DNA of 64,000 bases from Petrosia ficiformis. Taxonomy: Eukaryota; Porifera; Demospongiae; Haplosclerida; Petrosiidae. Below, piece by piece: positions 1 to 13,165 of the stretch. Position numbers and translations under genes: made by a program. The DNA lies in assembly GCA_947044365.1 (NCBI GenBank), contig OX345651.1, positions 2,061,926 to 2,125,925 of the forward strand. The letters are read 5' to 3'. Under the pieces are notes generated by a model. That model was not told where the DNA came from. It did no database searches and worked only from the letters and a program-made list of their open reading frames with translations. The first letter of the stretch is position 1. Every line of letters starts with the position of its first letter.

Positions 1-85
1 AGAGACAATTGTGAGAGTAGAGACTATTTTGACAGTAGAGACCATAGTGACAGTGGAGACTATTGTGACAGTAGAGACTACTGTC
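1..85 (-). repeat. End of an inverted satellite block (partial copy)
   Basis: The first 85 bases carry the 18-bp unit in reverse orientation and flip to forward at the sequence reading CTACTGTCACCGCAGTATCT. The same junction, with nearly the same flanks, recurs at about 8722, 18616 and 22648, so the window opens inside a further copy of the roughly 540-bp inverted block seen there. Confidence 0.8.
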
Positions 86-3000
86 ACCGCAGTATCTGCT
101 ATCGCTGTAGTCTCTACTGTCACAGTATTCTCTACAGTCAAAATTGTCTCTACTGTTACCATTGTCACTACTGTCCCTGTATTCTCTACTGTCACAGTAG
201 TCTCTATAATCACAAAAGTCTCTACTGTCACAATAGTCTCTACTGTCACAATATTTTACACTGTCATAATTGTCTCTACCTTCACAATTGTCTCTACCTT
301 CACAATGTCTCTACACTCACAGTATTCTCCACTGTCACAATTGTGTCTACAGTCACAATTGTGTCTACTGTCACAGTGGTAGATGCTGTCACAGAAGTCT
401 CTATAGTCACAATAGTCTCTACTGTCACAATAGTCTCGACAGTCACAATAGTCTCTACTGTCAAAAAAGTCTCTACAGTCACAATTGTCTCTACTATCAT
501 AATTGTCTCTACTGTCACAGTATTCTCTACTGTCACAGTGGTAACTGCTCTCACAGTAGTTTCTATAGACAATAATCTCTACAGTCACAATAGTCTCCAC
601 TTTCACAATAGTCTCTACTGTCACAATAGTCTCTACTGTCACAATAGTCTCCACTGTCACAATAGTCTCTACTGTCACTTCTGCCACAGTGGTAACTGCT
701 GTCGCAGAAATATCTATAGCCCCAATAGCCTCTACTGTCAGTAGTCGCTACTGTAACAAGGGTAACTGCTGTCGCAGTAGTCTCTTTACTCACAATTGAT
801 TCTACTCTAACAATAGTCTCCAATGTCACAATAGTCTCCGTTGTCACAATTGTCTCTACTGTCACAATTGTCTCTACTGTCACAGTAGTATCTACTGTCA
901 CAATAATCTATGGTCACAGTGGTAACTGATGTCACAGTAGTCTCTATAGTCACAATAGTCTCTACTGTCAAAATAGTTTTCACTGTCAAAATAATCTATA
1001 CTGTCACAATTGTCTCCAATATCACAGTAGTCTCTACTGTCAAAGTTGAGTCTATTGTCACAGTAGTCTCTACGTCTCAGTGGTAACTGCTGTCACAGTA
1101 GTCTGTATAGTCAAAAAAGTCTCTACTTTCACAATAGTCTCTACAGTCAAAAATGTCTCTTCTGTCACAGTGGTAACTGCTGTCACAGCAGAGACTATTA
1201 GCATACTCTCACAGTAGTCTCTTCTGTCACAGTGCCTATAGTCTCTACTGTCACAATAGACTCTATACTCACAATTGTCTCTACTGTCACAATTGTCTCT
1301 ACAGTCACAGTAGTTCCTATAGTCTCAATAGTCTCTTCTGTCACAATAGTCTCTACTCTCACAATACTTTATACTGTCATAATTGTCTCTACCTTCACAA
1401 TTGTCTCTACCTTCACAATGTCTCTACACTCACAATATTCTCCACTGTCACAATAGTCTCTACAGTCACAATAGTCTCCACTGTCAAAATAGTCTCTACT
1501 GTCACAATATTCTCTTCTGTCAAAGTAGTCTCTACTGTCACAGTAGTCTCTACTGTCACAGTAGTTGCAACTCTCACCGCTGTCTCTTCTGTAGCAGTAG
1601 TCTCTAAAGTCACAATAGTCTTTACAGCCACAATTGACTCTATAGTCATTGTAGGCTCTAATGTCGCTGCAGTCTCTGCTGTCGCAGTAGTTTCTAATGT
1701 CTCGGTGGTAACTGCTGTCACCATAGTGTCTACTGTCACAACAGTCTCTACTGTCACAGTATTCTCTACTGTCAAAATTGTCTCTACTGTTACCATTGTC
1801 ACTACTGTCCCTGTATTCTCTACTGTCACAGTAGTCTCTATAATCACAAGAGTCTCTACTGTCACAATAGTCTCTACTCTCACAATACTTTATACTGTCA
1901 TAATTGTCTCTTCCTTCACAGTTGTCTCTACCTTCACAATTGTCTCTACACTCACAATATTCTCCACTGTCTCAATTGTGTCTACTGTCACAGTGGTAGA
2001 TGCTGTCACAGAAGTCTCTATAGTCACAATAGTCTCTACTGTCACAATAGTCTCCACAGTCACAATAGTCTCTACTGTCAAAATTGTCTCTACTGTCCTA
2101 ATTGTCTCTACTTTCACAGTATTCTCTAAGGTCACAGTGGTAACTGCTGTCACAGTAGTTTCTATTGACACAATAGTCTCTATTGTCACATTAGTTTCAA
2201 CTGTCACCGCAGTATCTGCTATCGCAGTAGTCTCTACTGTCACAGTAGTCTCTATAATCACAAGTGTCTCTACTGTCACAATATTCTCTACTTTCACAAT
2301 AGTCTCTACTGTCACAATAGTCTCTACTGTCACAATAGTCTCCACTGTCACAATAGTCTCTACTGTCACTTCTGCCACAGTGGTAACTGCTGTCGCAGAA
2401 ATATCTATAGCCCCAATAGCCTCTACTGTCTCAGTAGTCGCTACTGTAACAAGGGTAACTGCTGTCGCAGTAGTCTCTTGACTCACAATTGATTCTACTC
2501 TAACAATAGTCTCCAATGTCACAATAGTCTCCGTTGTCACAATTGTCTCTACTGTCACAATTGTCTCTACTGTCACAGTAGTATCTACTGTCACAATAAT
2601 CTATGGTCACAGTGGTAACTGATGTCACAGTAGTCTCTATAGACACAATAGTCCCTACTGTCACAATAGTCTCCACTTGCCCAATAGTGTATACTGTCAC
2701 AATTATTCTACAGTCACAGAAGTCTCCACTCTCACTTTAGAGTCTATTGTCACAGTAGTCTCTACTCTCACAGTAGTCTCTACCGTCACAAGTGACAATA
2801 ATCTGTACTGTCACAATAATCTCTATAGTCACAATAGTCACTACTGTGAAAACACTCTCCACTGTCACAATTTTCTCTACTGTCATAATTGTGTCTAATG
2901 TCACATTGGTAACAGATGTCACAGTAGTCTCTATAGACACAATAGTCTCTACTGTCACAATAGTCTCCACTGTCAAAATAGTCTATACTTTCACAATTGT

Positions 3001-3130
3001 CTCCACTGTGACAGTAGTCTGTATTGCCACAGTGGTATCTGCTGTCACAGAAGTATCTATAGCGACAATAGTCTTTACTGTCACAGTAGTTTCTACTGTC
3101 AGAGTAGTCTCTACCTTCGCAGTAGTCTCA
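86..3130 (+). repeat. Forward satellite block
   Basis: Forward-oriented 18-bp units. Modules here, such as 1232-1456 and 2677-2900, recur later (5494, 11640 and 15543; 7677, 12707, 17555, 21584 and 25731 respectively) with few changes. The spacings are not constant (about 3.9 to 6.1 kb for the first module), so this is a mosaic and not a regular higher-order repeat. The block ends where the strand flips at about 3127-3145. Confidence 0.8.
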
Positions 3131-5075
3131 ACTGTGACAGTAGAGAGTTCTGTGACAGTAGAGACTATGGTGACAGAAGAGAATACTGTGACAGTAGAGA
3201 CTATTGTGACTTGTCAATATAGAGGGTGCTGTGACAGAAGAGACTATTGTGAATATAGAGACTACTGTGGCAGGAGAGGCTGCAGTGACAGTAGAGACTA
3301 TTGTGACTATGGATACTGCTGCGATAGAGAAAACTGTGACTGTAGAGATTATTGTGACAGTAAAGACTATTGTTATAGTGGAGATATGGTGACTGTATAG
3401 ACTACTGTGACACTAGAGGCTATTGAAACAGTACAGACTACAGTTCCAGCAGTTACACTGTGACAGAATAGAGTACTGAAACAGTAGAGATTATTGTGAG
3501 AGTAGAGACTACTGTGACAATAGAGAGTACTGTGACAGCTGTTACCATATTGAGAGTAGACACTACTGTGTCAGTAGAGACTATTGTGACAGTAGAGACA
3601 ATTGTGCACTACAGACGATCGACACGATAGTGACTACTGTGAAAGTAGAGAATACTGTTACAGTGCAGACAATTGTGCCAGTATAGACAATTGTGTCAGT
3701 TAGATAACAATGTGACCATAGAGACTGCTGTGACAGTAGACAATTGTTACAGTAGAGACTATTGTGACAGTGGAGACTTTTGTGACAGTATTGACTTTCG
3801 TTAAAGTAGAGACTTCTGTGACACTAGAGGCTATTGAATCAGTAGAGACTGCTCTTACAACAGCTACGACAGTGACAGAAGAGACTACTGTAACCGTAGA
3901 GACTATTGTGACATTTGAGAATACTGTGACACCATAGAGACTATTGTGACAGAAGAGACTACTTTGACACGAGAGGCTATTGAGACAGGAGAGGCTACTC
4001 TTACAGCAGCTACTACAGTGACAGAAGAGACTACTATAACTGTAGAGACTATGGTGACATTGGAGACTACTGTGACACTATAGAGACTATTGTGACAGAA
4101 GAGACTACTGTGACACTAGAGGCTATTGAGACAGTAGAGACTACTCTTACAGCAGTTACCACAGTGACAGTAGAGACTATTGCGACAGCAGAGACTGCAG
4201 TGACAGTATAGTCTATGATGACAGATGACGCTGCTGTGACAGTAGAGAACATAGTAACACTGGAAACTATTGTTACAGTAGAGACTACAGTCACTTGTCA
4301 CTGTAGAGACTAATGTGACAGTAGAGACTGTGACTGTAGTGACTACTGCGACAGTAGAGAATACTGTGACAGTAGAAACAATTGTGAAAGTAGAGACTAT
4401 TGTGACTGTGGAGACTATTGAAACAGTAAAGACTATTGTGGCTATAGAGACTGTTGTGAGAGTTGATACTATTGTGACAGTGGAGACTATTGTGAGAGTA
4501 GACAATTGTAACAGTAGACACAATTGTGACATTGGAGACTATCGTGACTGTAGAGACTACTGTGGCAGTAGAGACAATCGAACAATGGAGACTACTGTGA
4601 CTATAAAGAATACTGTGAGAGTAGAGACTACTGCGAAAGCAGAGACTGCTGTGACAGTTGAAACTACTGTGACAGTAGAGATAATTGTGAAAGTAGAGAC
4701 TATTGTGACTGTGGAGACTATTGAAACAGTAGTGACTATTGTGACTATAGAGACTTGTGAGAGTTGATACTATGTGTCAGTGGAGACTATTGTGAGAGTA
4801 GAGACAATTGTGACAGTCGATACAATTGTGACAGTAGAGACTATTGTGACTATAGAAACTACTGTGACAGTAAAGACAGTTGAGACATTAGAAACATTTG
4901 TGACAGTTGATACAATTGTATCAGCAGAGACTACGGTGACTATAGAAACTACTGTGACAGTAAAGGCTATTGTGACATTAGAGATTATTGTGACTTTAGA
5001 TACTACTGTGACTATAGAGACTATAGGCACCTGTGACAGTAGAGACTACTGTGAGGAGAGACTACTGTGACAATA
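3131..5075 (-). repeat. Inverted satellite block, copy 1 of 3
   Basis: Units are reversed (GTAGAGACTATTGTGACA type). Nearly the same block occurs at about 9413-11220 and 13166-15120. It includes an off-register landmark (ACGATCGACACGAT, near 3616) present in all three copies. Read on the opposite strand, several stretches match the kind of modules found at 30-41 kb: the CATTGTTATCTA-bearing stretch near 33590 and 40400, and the GCTGCTGTAAGAGTAG stretch near 31330 and 40140. The block therefore looks like an inverted insertion of that second satellite subfamily. Confidence 0.8.
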
Positions 5076-8000
5076 GACTCTACTGTCACAAAAGTCTCTA
5101 CTCTCATAATACTCTCTACTGTCGCAATTGTCTCTATTTTCACAATAATCTCTTCTGTCACAATAGTCTCTACTGCCACAGTGGTAACTGCTGTCACAGT
5201 AGTCTCTATAGTCACAATAGTCTCTACTGTCAAAATAGTTTTCACTGTCAAAATAATCTATACTGTCACAATTGTCTCCAATATCACAGTAGTCTCTACT
5301 GTCAAAGTTGAGTCTATTGTCACAGTAGTCTCTACGTCTCAGTGGTAACTGCTGTCACAGTAGTCTGTATAGTCAAAAAAGTCTCTACTTTCACAATAGT
5401 CTCTACAGTCAAAAATGTCTCTTCTGTCACAGTGGTAACTGCTGTCACAGTAGAGACTATTAGCATACTCTCACAGTAGTCTCTTCTGTCACAGTGCCTA
5501 TAGTCTCTACTGTCACAATAGACTCTATACTCACAATTGTCTCTACTGTCACAATTGTCTCTACAGTCACAGTAGTTCCTATAGTCTCAATAGTCTCTTC
5601 TGTCACAATAGTCTCTACTCTCACAATACTTTATACTGTCATAATTGTCTCTACCTTCACAATTGTCTCTACCTTCACAATGTCTCTACACTCACAATAT
5701 TCTCCACTGTCACAATAGTCTCTTCTGTCAAAGTAGTCTCTACTGTCACAGTAGTCTCTACTGTCACAGTAGTTGCAACTCTCACCGCTGTCTCTTCTGT
5801 AGCAGTAGTCTCTAAAGTCACAATAGTCTTTACAGCCACAATTGACTCTATAGTCATTGTAGGCTCTAATGTCGCTGCAGTCTCTGCTGTCGCAGTAGTT
5901 TCTAATGTCTCGGGGGTAACTGCTGTTACCATAGTGTCTACTGTCACAACAGTCTCTACTGTCACAGTATTCTCTACTGTCAAAATTGTCTCTACTGTTA
6001 CCATTGTCACTACTGTCCCTGTATTCTCTACTGTCACAGTAGTCTCTATAATCACAAGAGTCTCTACTGTCACAATAGTCTCTACTCTCACAATACTTTA
6101 TACTGTCATAATTGTCTCTTCCTTCACAGTTGTCTCTACCTTCACAATTGTCTCTACACTCACAATATTCTCCACTGTCACAATTGTGTCTACTGTCACA
6201 GTGGTAGATGCTGTCACAGAAGTCTCTATAGTCACAATAGTCTCTACTGTCACAATAGTCTCCACAGTCACAATAGTCTATACTGTCAAAATAGTCTCTA
6301 CAGTCAAAATTGTCTCTACTGTCCTAATTGTCTCTACTTTCACAGTATTCTCTAAGGTCACAGTGGTAACTGCTGTCACAGTAGTTTCTATAGACACAAT
6401 AGTCTCTATTGTCACATTAGTTTCAACTGTCACCGCAGTATCTGCTATCGCAGTAGTCTCTACTGTCACAGTAGTCTCTATAATCACAAGAGTCTCTACT
6501 GTCACAATATTCTCTTCTGTCAAAGTAGTCTCTACTGTCACAGTAGTCTCTACTGTCACAGTAGTTGCAACTCTCACCGCTGTCTCTTCATTAGCAGTAG
6601 TCTCTAAAGTCACAATAGTCTTTACAGCCACAATTGACTCTATAGTCATTGTAGGCTCTAATGTCGCTGCAGTCTCTGCTGTCGCAGTAGTTTCTAATGT
6701 CTCGGGGGTAACTGCTGTTACCATAGTGTCTACTGTCACAACAGTCTCTACTGTCACAGTATTCTCTACTGTCAAAATTGTCTATACTGTTACCATTGTC
6801 ACTACTGTCCCTGTATTCTCTACTGTCACAGTAGTCTCTATAATCACAAGAGTCTCTACTGTCACAATAGTCTCTACTCTCACAATACTTTATACTGTCA
6901 TAATTGTCTCTTCCTTCACAGTTGTCTCTACCTTCACAATTGTCTCTACACTCACAATATTCTCCACTGTCACAATTGTGTCTACTGTCACAGTGGTAGA
7001 TGCTGTCACAGAAGTCTCTATAGTCACAATAGTCTCTACTGTCACAATAGTCTCCACAGTCACAATAGTCTCTACTGTCAAAATAGTCTCTACAGTCAAA
7101 ATTGTCTCCACTGTCCTAATTGTCTCTACTTTCACAGTATTCTCTAAGGTCACAGTGGTAACTGCTGTCACAGTAGTTTCTATAGACACAATAGTCTCTA
7201 TTGTCACATTAGTTTCAACTGTCACCGCAGTATCTGCTATTGCAGTAGTCTCTACTGTCACAGTAGTCTCTATAATCACAAGAGTCTCTACTGTCACAAT
7301 AGTCTCTACTGTCACAAGAGTCTCTACTGTCACAATAGTCTCCACTGTCACAATAGTCTCTACTGCCACTTCTGCCACTGTGGTAACTGCTGTCGCAGAA
7401 ATATCTATAGCTCCAATAGCCTCTACTGTCTCAGTAGTCGCTACTGTAACAAGGGTAACTGCTGTCGCAGTAGTCTCTTGACTCACAATTGATTCTACTC
7501 TAACAATAGTCTCCAATGTCACAATAGTCTCCGTTGTCACAATTGTCTCTACTGTCACAATTGTCTCTACTGTCACAGTAGTATCTACTGTCACAATAAT
7601 CTATGGTCACAGTGGTAACTGATGTCACAGTAGTCTCTATAGACAAAATAGTCCCTACTGTCACAATAGTCTCCACTTGCCCAATAGTGTATACTGTCAC
7701 AATTATTCTACAGTCACAGAAGTCTCCACTCTCACTTTAGAGTCTATTGTCACAGTAGTCTCTACCGTCACAAGTGACAATAATCTGTACTGTCACAATA
7801 ATCTCTATAGTCACAATAGTCACTACTGTGAAAATACTCTCCACTGTCACATTTGTCTCTACTGTCATAATTGTGTCTAATGTCACATTGGTAACAGATG
7901 TCACAGTAGTCTCTATAGACACAATAGTCTCTACTGTCACAATAGTCTCCACTGTCAAAATAGTCTATACTTTCACAATTGTCTCCACTGTGACAGTAGT

Positions 8001-8187
8001 CTGTATTGCCACAGTGGTATCTGCTGTCACAGAAGTATCTATAGCGACAATAGTCTTTACTGTCACAGTAGTTTCTACTGTCATAGTCTCTACCTTCGCA
8101 GTAGTCTCAACTGTGACAGTAGTCACTACTCTCACAGGGGTATCTGATGTCATTGTAGTCTCTATAGTCAAAAAAGTCTCTACTTAC
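5076..8187 (+). repeat. Forward satellite block with internal tandem duplication
   Basis: Forward 18-bp units between strand switches at about 5065-5085 and 8183-8200. It contains a short reversed unit near 5455-5470, a motif shared with copies near 1190, 11600 and 15505. The middle of the block is an internal tandem duplication, listed separately. Confidence 0.75.
5719..7300 (+). repeat. Tandem duplication of a 792-bp satellite module (44 units)
   Basis: A landmark with a run of five G (CTCGGGGGTAACTGCTGTTA) occurs at about 5911 and again at about 6703, an offset of 792 bp, which is 44 x 18. The flanking modules match on both sides, with few substitutions (for example TCTCTACT versus TCTATACT, and TCTTCTGTAGCA versus TCTTCATTAGCA). 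The exact multiple of 18 fits unequal exchange in register. The outer limits of the duplication are approximate. Confidence 0.65.
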
Positions 8188-8728
8188 TGTGAAAGCAGAG
8201 ACTATTGTGACAGTAGAGACTATTGTGAATGTGAGACTATTGTGACAGTAGAGACAATTGTGATAGTATAGACTATTTTGACAGTGGAGACTTTTGTGAG
8301 AGTAGAGACTATTTTCACAGTAGTGACTATAGAGACTATTGTGACTGTACAGACTATAGGCACTTGTGACAGTAGAGATACCTGTGAGAGTAGAGACTAC
8401 TCTGACAATAGACTCTACTGTGAGAGTAGAGACTACTGTGACAGTGGAGATAATTGTGACAGTATAGATTATTTTGTCATTGGAGACTATTTTGACAGTA
8501 CAGACTACTGTGACTATAGAGACTACTGTGACAGCAGTTACCACTGTGACAGTAGAGACTATTTTGACAGTAGAGACTATTGTGATTATAGTGACTACTG
8601 TGACAGTAGAGAATACTGTGACAGTAGAGACAATTTTGACAGTAGAGACAATTGTGAGAGTAGAGACTATTTTGACAGTAGAGACTATTGTGACAGTGGA
8701 GACTATTGCGACAGTAGAGACTACTGTC
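8188..8728 (-). repeat. Short inverted satellite block, copy 1 of 3 complete copies
   Basis: About 540 bp of reversed units bounded by TACTTACTGTGAAAGCAGAG on the left and the CTACTGTCACCGCAGTATCT flip on the right. Nearly identical copies lie at about 18088-18624 and 22120-22656, and the tail of another at 1-85. Both ends are the same in all copies, so one inversion event was later copied. Confidence 0.8.
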
Positions 8729-9412
8729 ACCGCAGTATCTGCTATCGCTGTAGTCTCTACTGTCACAGTATTCTCTACAGTCAAAATTGTCTCTACTGTT
8801 ATTTGTCACTACTGTCCCTGTATTCTCTACTGTCACAGTAGTCTCTATAATCACAAGAGTCTCTACTGTCACAATAGTCTCTACTGTCACAATATTTTAC
8901 ACTGTCATAATTGTCTCTACCTTCACAATTGTCTCTACCTTCACAATTGTCTCTACACTCACTATATTCTCCACTGTCACAATTGAGTCTACTGTCACAA
9001 TTGTGTCTACTGTCACAGAGGTAGATGCCGTCACAGAAGTCTCTATAGTCACAATAGTCTCTACTGTCACAATAGTCTCCAGTCACAATAGTTTCTACTG
9101 TCAAAATAGTCCCTACAGTCAAAATTGTCTCTACTGTCCTAATTGTCTCTACTTTCACAGTATTCTCTAAGGTCACAGTGGTAACTGCTGTCACAGTAGT
9201 TTCTATAAGCACAATAGTCTCTACAGTCACAATAGTCTCCACTGTCAAAATAGTCTATACTTTCACAATTGTCTCCACTGTGACAGTAGTCTGTATTGCC
9301 ACAGTTGTATCTGCTGTCACAGAAGTATCTATGGCGACAATAGTCTTTACTGTCACAGTAGTTTCTACTGTCAGAGTAGTCTCTACCTTCGCAGTAGTCT
9401 CAACTGTGACAG
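8729..9412 (+). repeat. Forward satellite block
   Basis: Forward 18-bp units lying between a short inverted block and the second long inverted block. The left part matches 18625-19070 and 22657-23100. The right part (from about 9180) matches the right end of the first forward block. Confidence 0.75.
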
Positions 9413-11220
9413 TAGAGAGTTCTGTGACAGTAGAGACTATGGTGACAGAAGAGAATACTGTGACAGTAGAGACTATTGTGACTTGTCAATATAGAGGGTG
9501 CTGTGACATAAGAGACTATTGTGAATATAGAGACTACTGTGGCAGGAGAGGCTGCAGTGACAGTAGAGACTATTGTGACTATGGATACTGCTGCGATAGA
9601 GAAAACTGTGACTGTAGAGATTATTGTGACAGTAAAGACTATTGTTATAGTGGAGATATGGTGACTGTATAGACTACTGTGACACTAGAGGCTAGTGAAA
9701 CAGTACAGACTACAGTTCCAGCAGTTACACTGTGACAAGAATAGAGTACTGAAACAGTAGAGATTATTGTGAGAGTAAAGACTACTGTGACAATAGAGAG
9801 TACTGTGACAGCTGTTACCATATTGAGAGTAGACACTACTGTGTCAGTAGAGACTATTGTGACAGTAGAGACAATTGTGCACTACAGACGATCGACACGA
9901 TAATGACTACTGTGAAAGTAAAGAATACTGTTACAGTGCAGACAATTGTGCCAGTATAGACATTTGTGTCAGTTAGATAACATTGTGACCATAGAGACTG
10001 CTGTGACAGTAGACAATTGTTACAGTAGAGACAATTGTGAGAGTAGAGACTATTGTGACAGTGGAGACTTTTGTGACAGTATTGACTTTTCTTACAGTAG
10101 AGACTTCTGTGACACTATAGGCTATTGAGGCAGTAGAGACTGCTCTTACAACAGCTACGACAGTGACAGAAGAGACTACTGTAACCGTAGAGACTATTGT
10201 TACATTTGAGAATACTGTGACACTATAGAGACTATTGTGACAGAAGAGACTACTGTGACACTAGAGGCTATTGAGACAGTAGAGACTACTCTTACAGCAG
10301 TTACCACAGTGACAGTAGAGACTATTGCGACAGCAGAGACTGCATTGACAGTATAGTCTATGATGACAGATGACGCTGCTGTGACAGTAGAGAACATAGT
10401 AACACTGGAAACTATTGTTACAGTAGAGACTACAGTCACTTGTCACTGTAGAGACTAATGTGACAGTAGAGACTGTGACTGTAGTGACTACTGTGACAGT
10501 AGAGAATACTGTGACAGTAGAAACAATTGTGAAAGTAGAGACTATTGTGACTGTGGAGACTATTGAAACAGTAAAGACTATTGTGGCTATAGAGACTGTT
10601 GTGAGAGTTGATACTATTGTGACAGTGGAGACTATTGTGAGAGTAGACAATTGTAACAGTAGACACATTTGTGACATTGGAGACTATCGTGACTGTAGAG
10701 ACTACTGTGGCAGTAGAGACAATCGAACAATGGAGACTACTGTGACTATAAAGAATACTGTGAGAGTAGAGACTACTGCGAAAGCAGAGACTGCTGTGAC
10801 AGTTGAAACTACTGTGACAGTAGAGATAATTGTGAAAGTAAGAGACTATTGTGACTGTGGAGACTATTGAAACAGTAGTGACTATTGTGACTATAGAGAC
10901 TTGTGAGAGTTGATACTATGTGTCAGTGGAGACTATTGTGAGAGTAGAGACAATTGTGACAGTCGATACAATTGTGACAGTAGAGACTACGGTGACTATA
11001 GAAACTACTGTGACAGTAAAGACAGTTGAGACATTAGAAACATTTGTGACAGTTGATACAATTGTATCAGCAGAGACTACGGTGACTATAGAAACTACTG
11101 TGACAGTAAAGGCTATTGTGACATTAGAGACTATTGTGACTTTAGATACTACTGTGACTATAGAGACTATAGGCACCTGTGACAGTAGAGACTACTGTGA
11201 GGAGAGACTACTGTGACAAT
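9413..11220 (-). repeat. Inverted satellite block, copy 2 of 3
   Basis: Same content and same junction sequences as 3131-5075, but about 140 bp shorter. A stretch of the first copy near 3960-4080 (a second CATTTGAGAATACTGTGACAC/ACAGCAGC module) is absent here. Substitutions are sparse. Confidence 0.8.
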
Positions 11221-13165
11221 AAACTCTACTGTCACAAAAGTTTCTACTCTCATAATACTCTCTACTGTCGCAATTGTCTCTACTTTCACAATAATCTCTT
11301 CTGTCACAATAGTCTCTACTGCCACAGTGGTAACTGCTGTCACAGTAGTCTCTATAGTCACAATAGTCTCTACTGTCAAAATAGTTTTCACTGTCAAAAT
11401 AATCTATACTGTCACAATTGTCTCCAATATCACAGTAGTCTCTACTGTCAAAGTTGAGTCTATTGTCACAGTAGTCTCTACATCTCAGTGGTAACTGCTG
11501 TCACAGTAGTCTGTATAGTCAAAAAAGTCTCTACTTTCACAATAGTCTCTACAGTCAAAAATGTCTTTTCTGTCACAGTGGTAACTGCTATCACAGTAGA
11601 GACTATTAGCATACTCTCACAGTAGTCTCTTCTGTCACAGTGCCTATAGTCTCTACTGTCACAATAGACTCTATACTCACAATTGTCTCTACTGTCACAA
11701 TTGTCTCTACAGTCACAGTAGTTCCTATAGTCTCAACAGTCTCTTCTGTCACAATAGTCTCTACTCTCACAATACTTAATACGGTCATAATTGTCTCTAC
11801 CTTCACAATTGTCTCTACCTTCACAATGTCTCTACACTCACAATATTCTCCACTGTCACAATAGTCTCTTCTGTCACAATAGTCTCTACTCTCACAACAC
11901 TTTATACTGTCATAATTGTCTCTTCCTTCACAGTTGTCTCTACCTTCACAATTGTCTCTACACTCACAATATTCTCCACTGTCACAATTGTGTCTACTGT
12001 CACAGTGGTAGATGCTGTCACAGAAGTCTCTATAGTCACAATAGTCTCTACTGTCACAATAGTCTCCACAGTCACAATAGTCTCTACTGTCAAAATAGTC
12101 TCTACTGTCAAAATTGTCTCTACTGTCCTAATTGTCTTTACTTTCACAGTATTCTCTAAGGTCACAGTGGTAACTGCTGTCACAGTAGTTTCTATTGACA
12201 CAATAGTCTCTATTGTCACATTAGTTTCAACTGTCACCGCAGTATCTGCTATCGCAGTAGTCTCTACAGTCACAGTAGTCTCTATAATCACAAGAGTCTC
12301 TACTGTCACAATATTCTCTACTTTCACAATAGTCTCTACTGTCACAATAGTCTCTACTGTCACAATAGTCTCCACTGTCACAATAGTCTCTACTGTCACT
12401 TCTGCCACAGTGGTAACTGCTGTCGCAGAAATATCTATAGCCCCAATAGCCTCTACTGTCTGAGTAGTCGCTACTGTAACAAGGGTAACTGCTGTCGCAG
12501 TAGTCTCTTGACTCACAATTGATTCTACTCTAACAATAGTCTCCAATGTCACAATAGTCTCCGTTGTCACAATTGTCTCTACTGTCACAATTGTCTCTAC
12601 TGTCACAGTAGTATCTACTGTCACAATAATCTATGGTCACAGTGGTAACTGATGTCACAGTAGTCTCTATAGACACAATAGTCCCTACTGTCACAATAGT
12701 CTCCACTTGCCCAATAGTGTATATTGTCACAATTATTCTACTGTCACAGAAGTCTCCACTCTCACTTTAGAGTCTATTGTCACAGTAGTCTCTACTCTCA
12801 CAGTAGTCTCTACCGTCACAAGTGACAATAATCTGTACTGTCACAATAATCTCTATAGTCACAATAGTCACTACTGTGAAAATACTCTCCACTGTCACAT
12901 TTGTCTCTACTGTCATAATTGTGTCTAATGTCACATTGGTAACAGATGTCACAGTAGTCTCTATAGACACAATAGTCTCTACTGTCACAATAGTCTCCAC
13001 TGTCAAAATAGTCTATACTTTCACAATTGTCTCCACTGTGACAGTAGTCTGTATTGCCACAGTTGTATCTGCTGTCACAGAAGTATCTATAGCGACAATA
13101 GTCTTTACTGTCACAGTAGTTTCTACTGTCAGAGTAGTCTCTACCTTCGCAGTAGTCTCAACTGT
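11221..13165 (+). repeat. Forward satellite block
   Basis: Forward units. It begins with the module also found after the other inverted blocks (compare 5076 and 15121) and ends with the module that precedes them (compare 3000-3130). One clear deletion relative to 5076-8187 removes the duplicated 792-bp part. Confidence 0.75.

Noticed and set aside
5934..7481. A 515-codon frame of VSTVTI-type repeats, as a silk-like or mucin-like protein
   Set aside because: The 18-bp consensus lacks stops in four of six frames, similar frames lie on the opposite strand, frames end wherever a non-18 indel occurs, and no promoter, intron or non-repetitive domain accompanies them.
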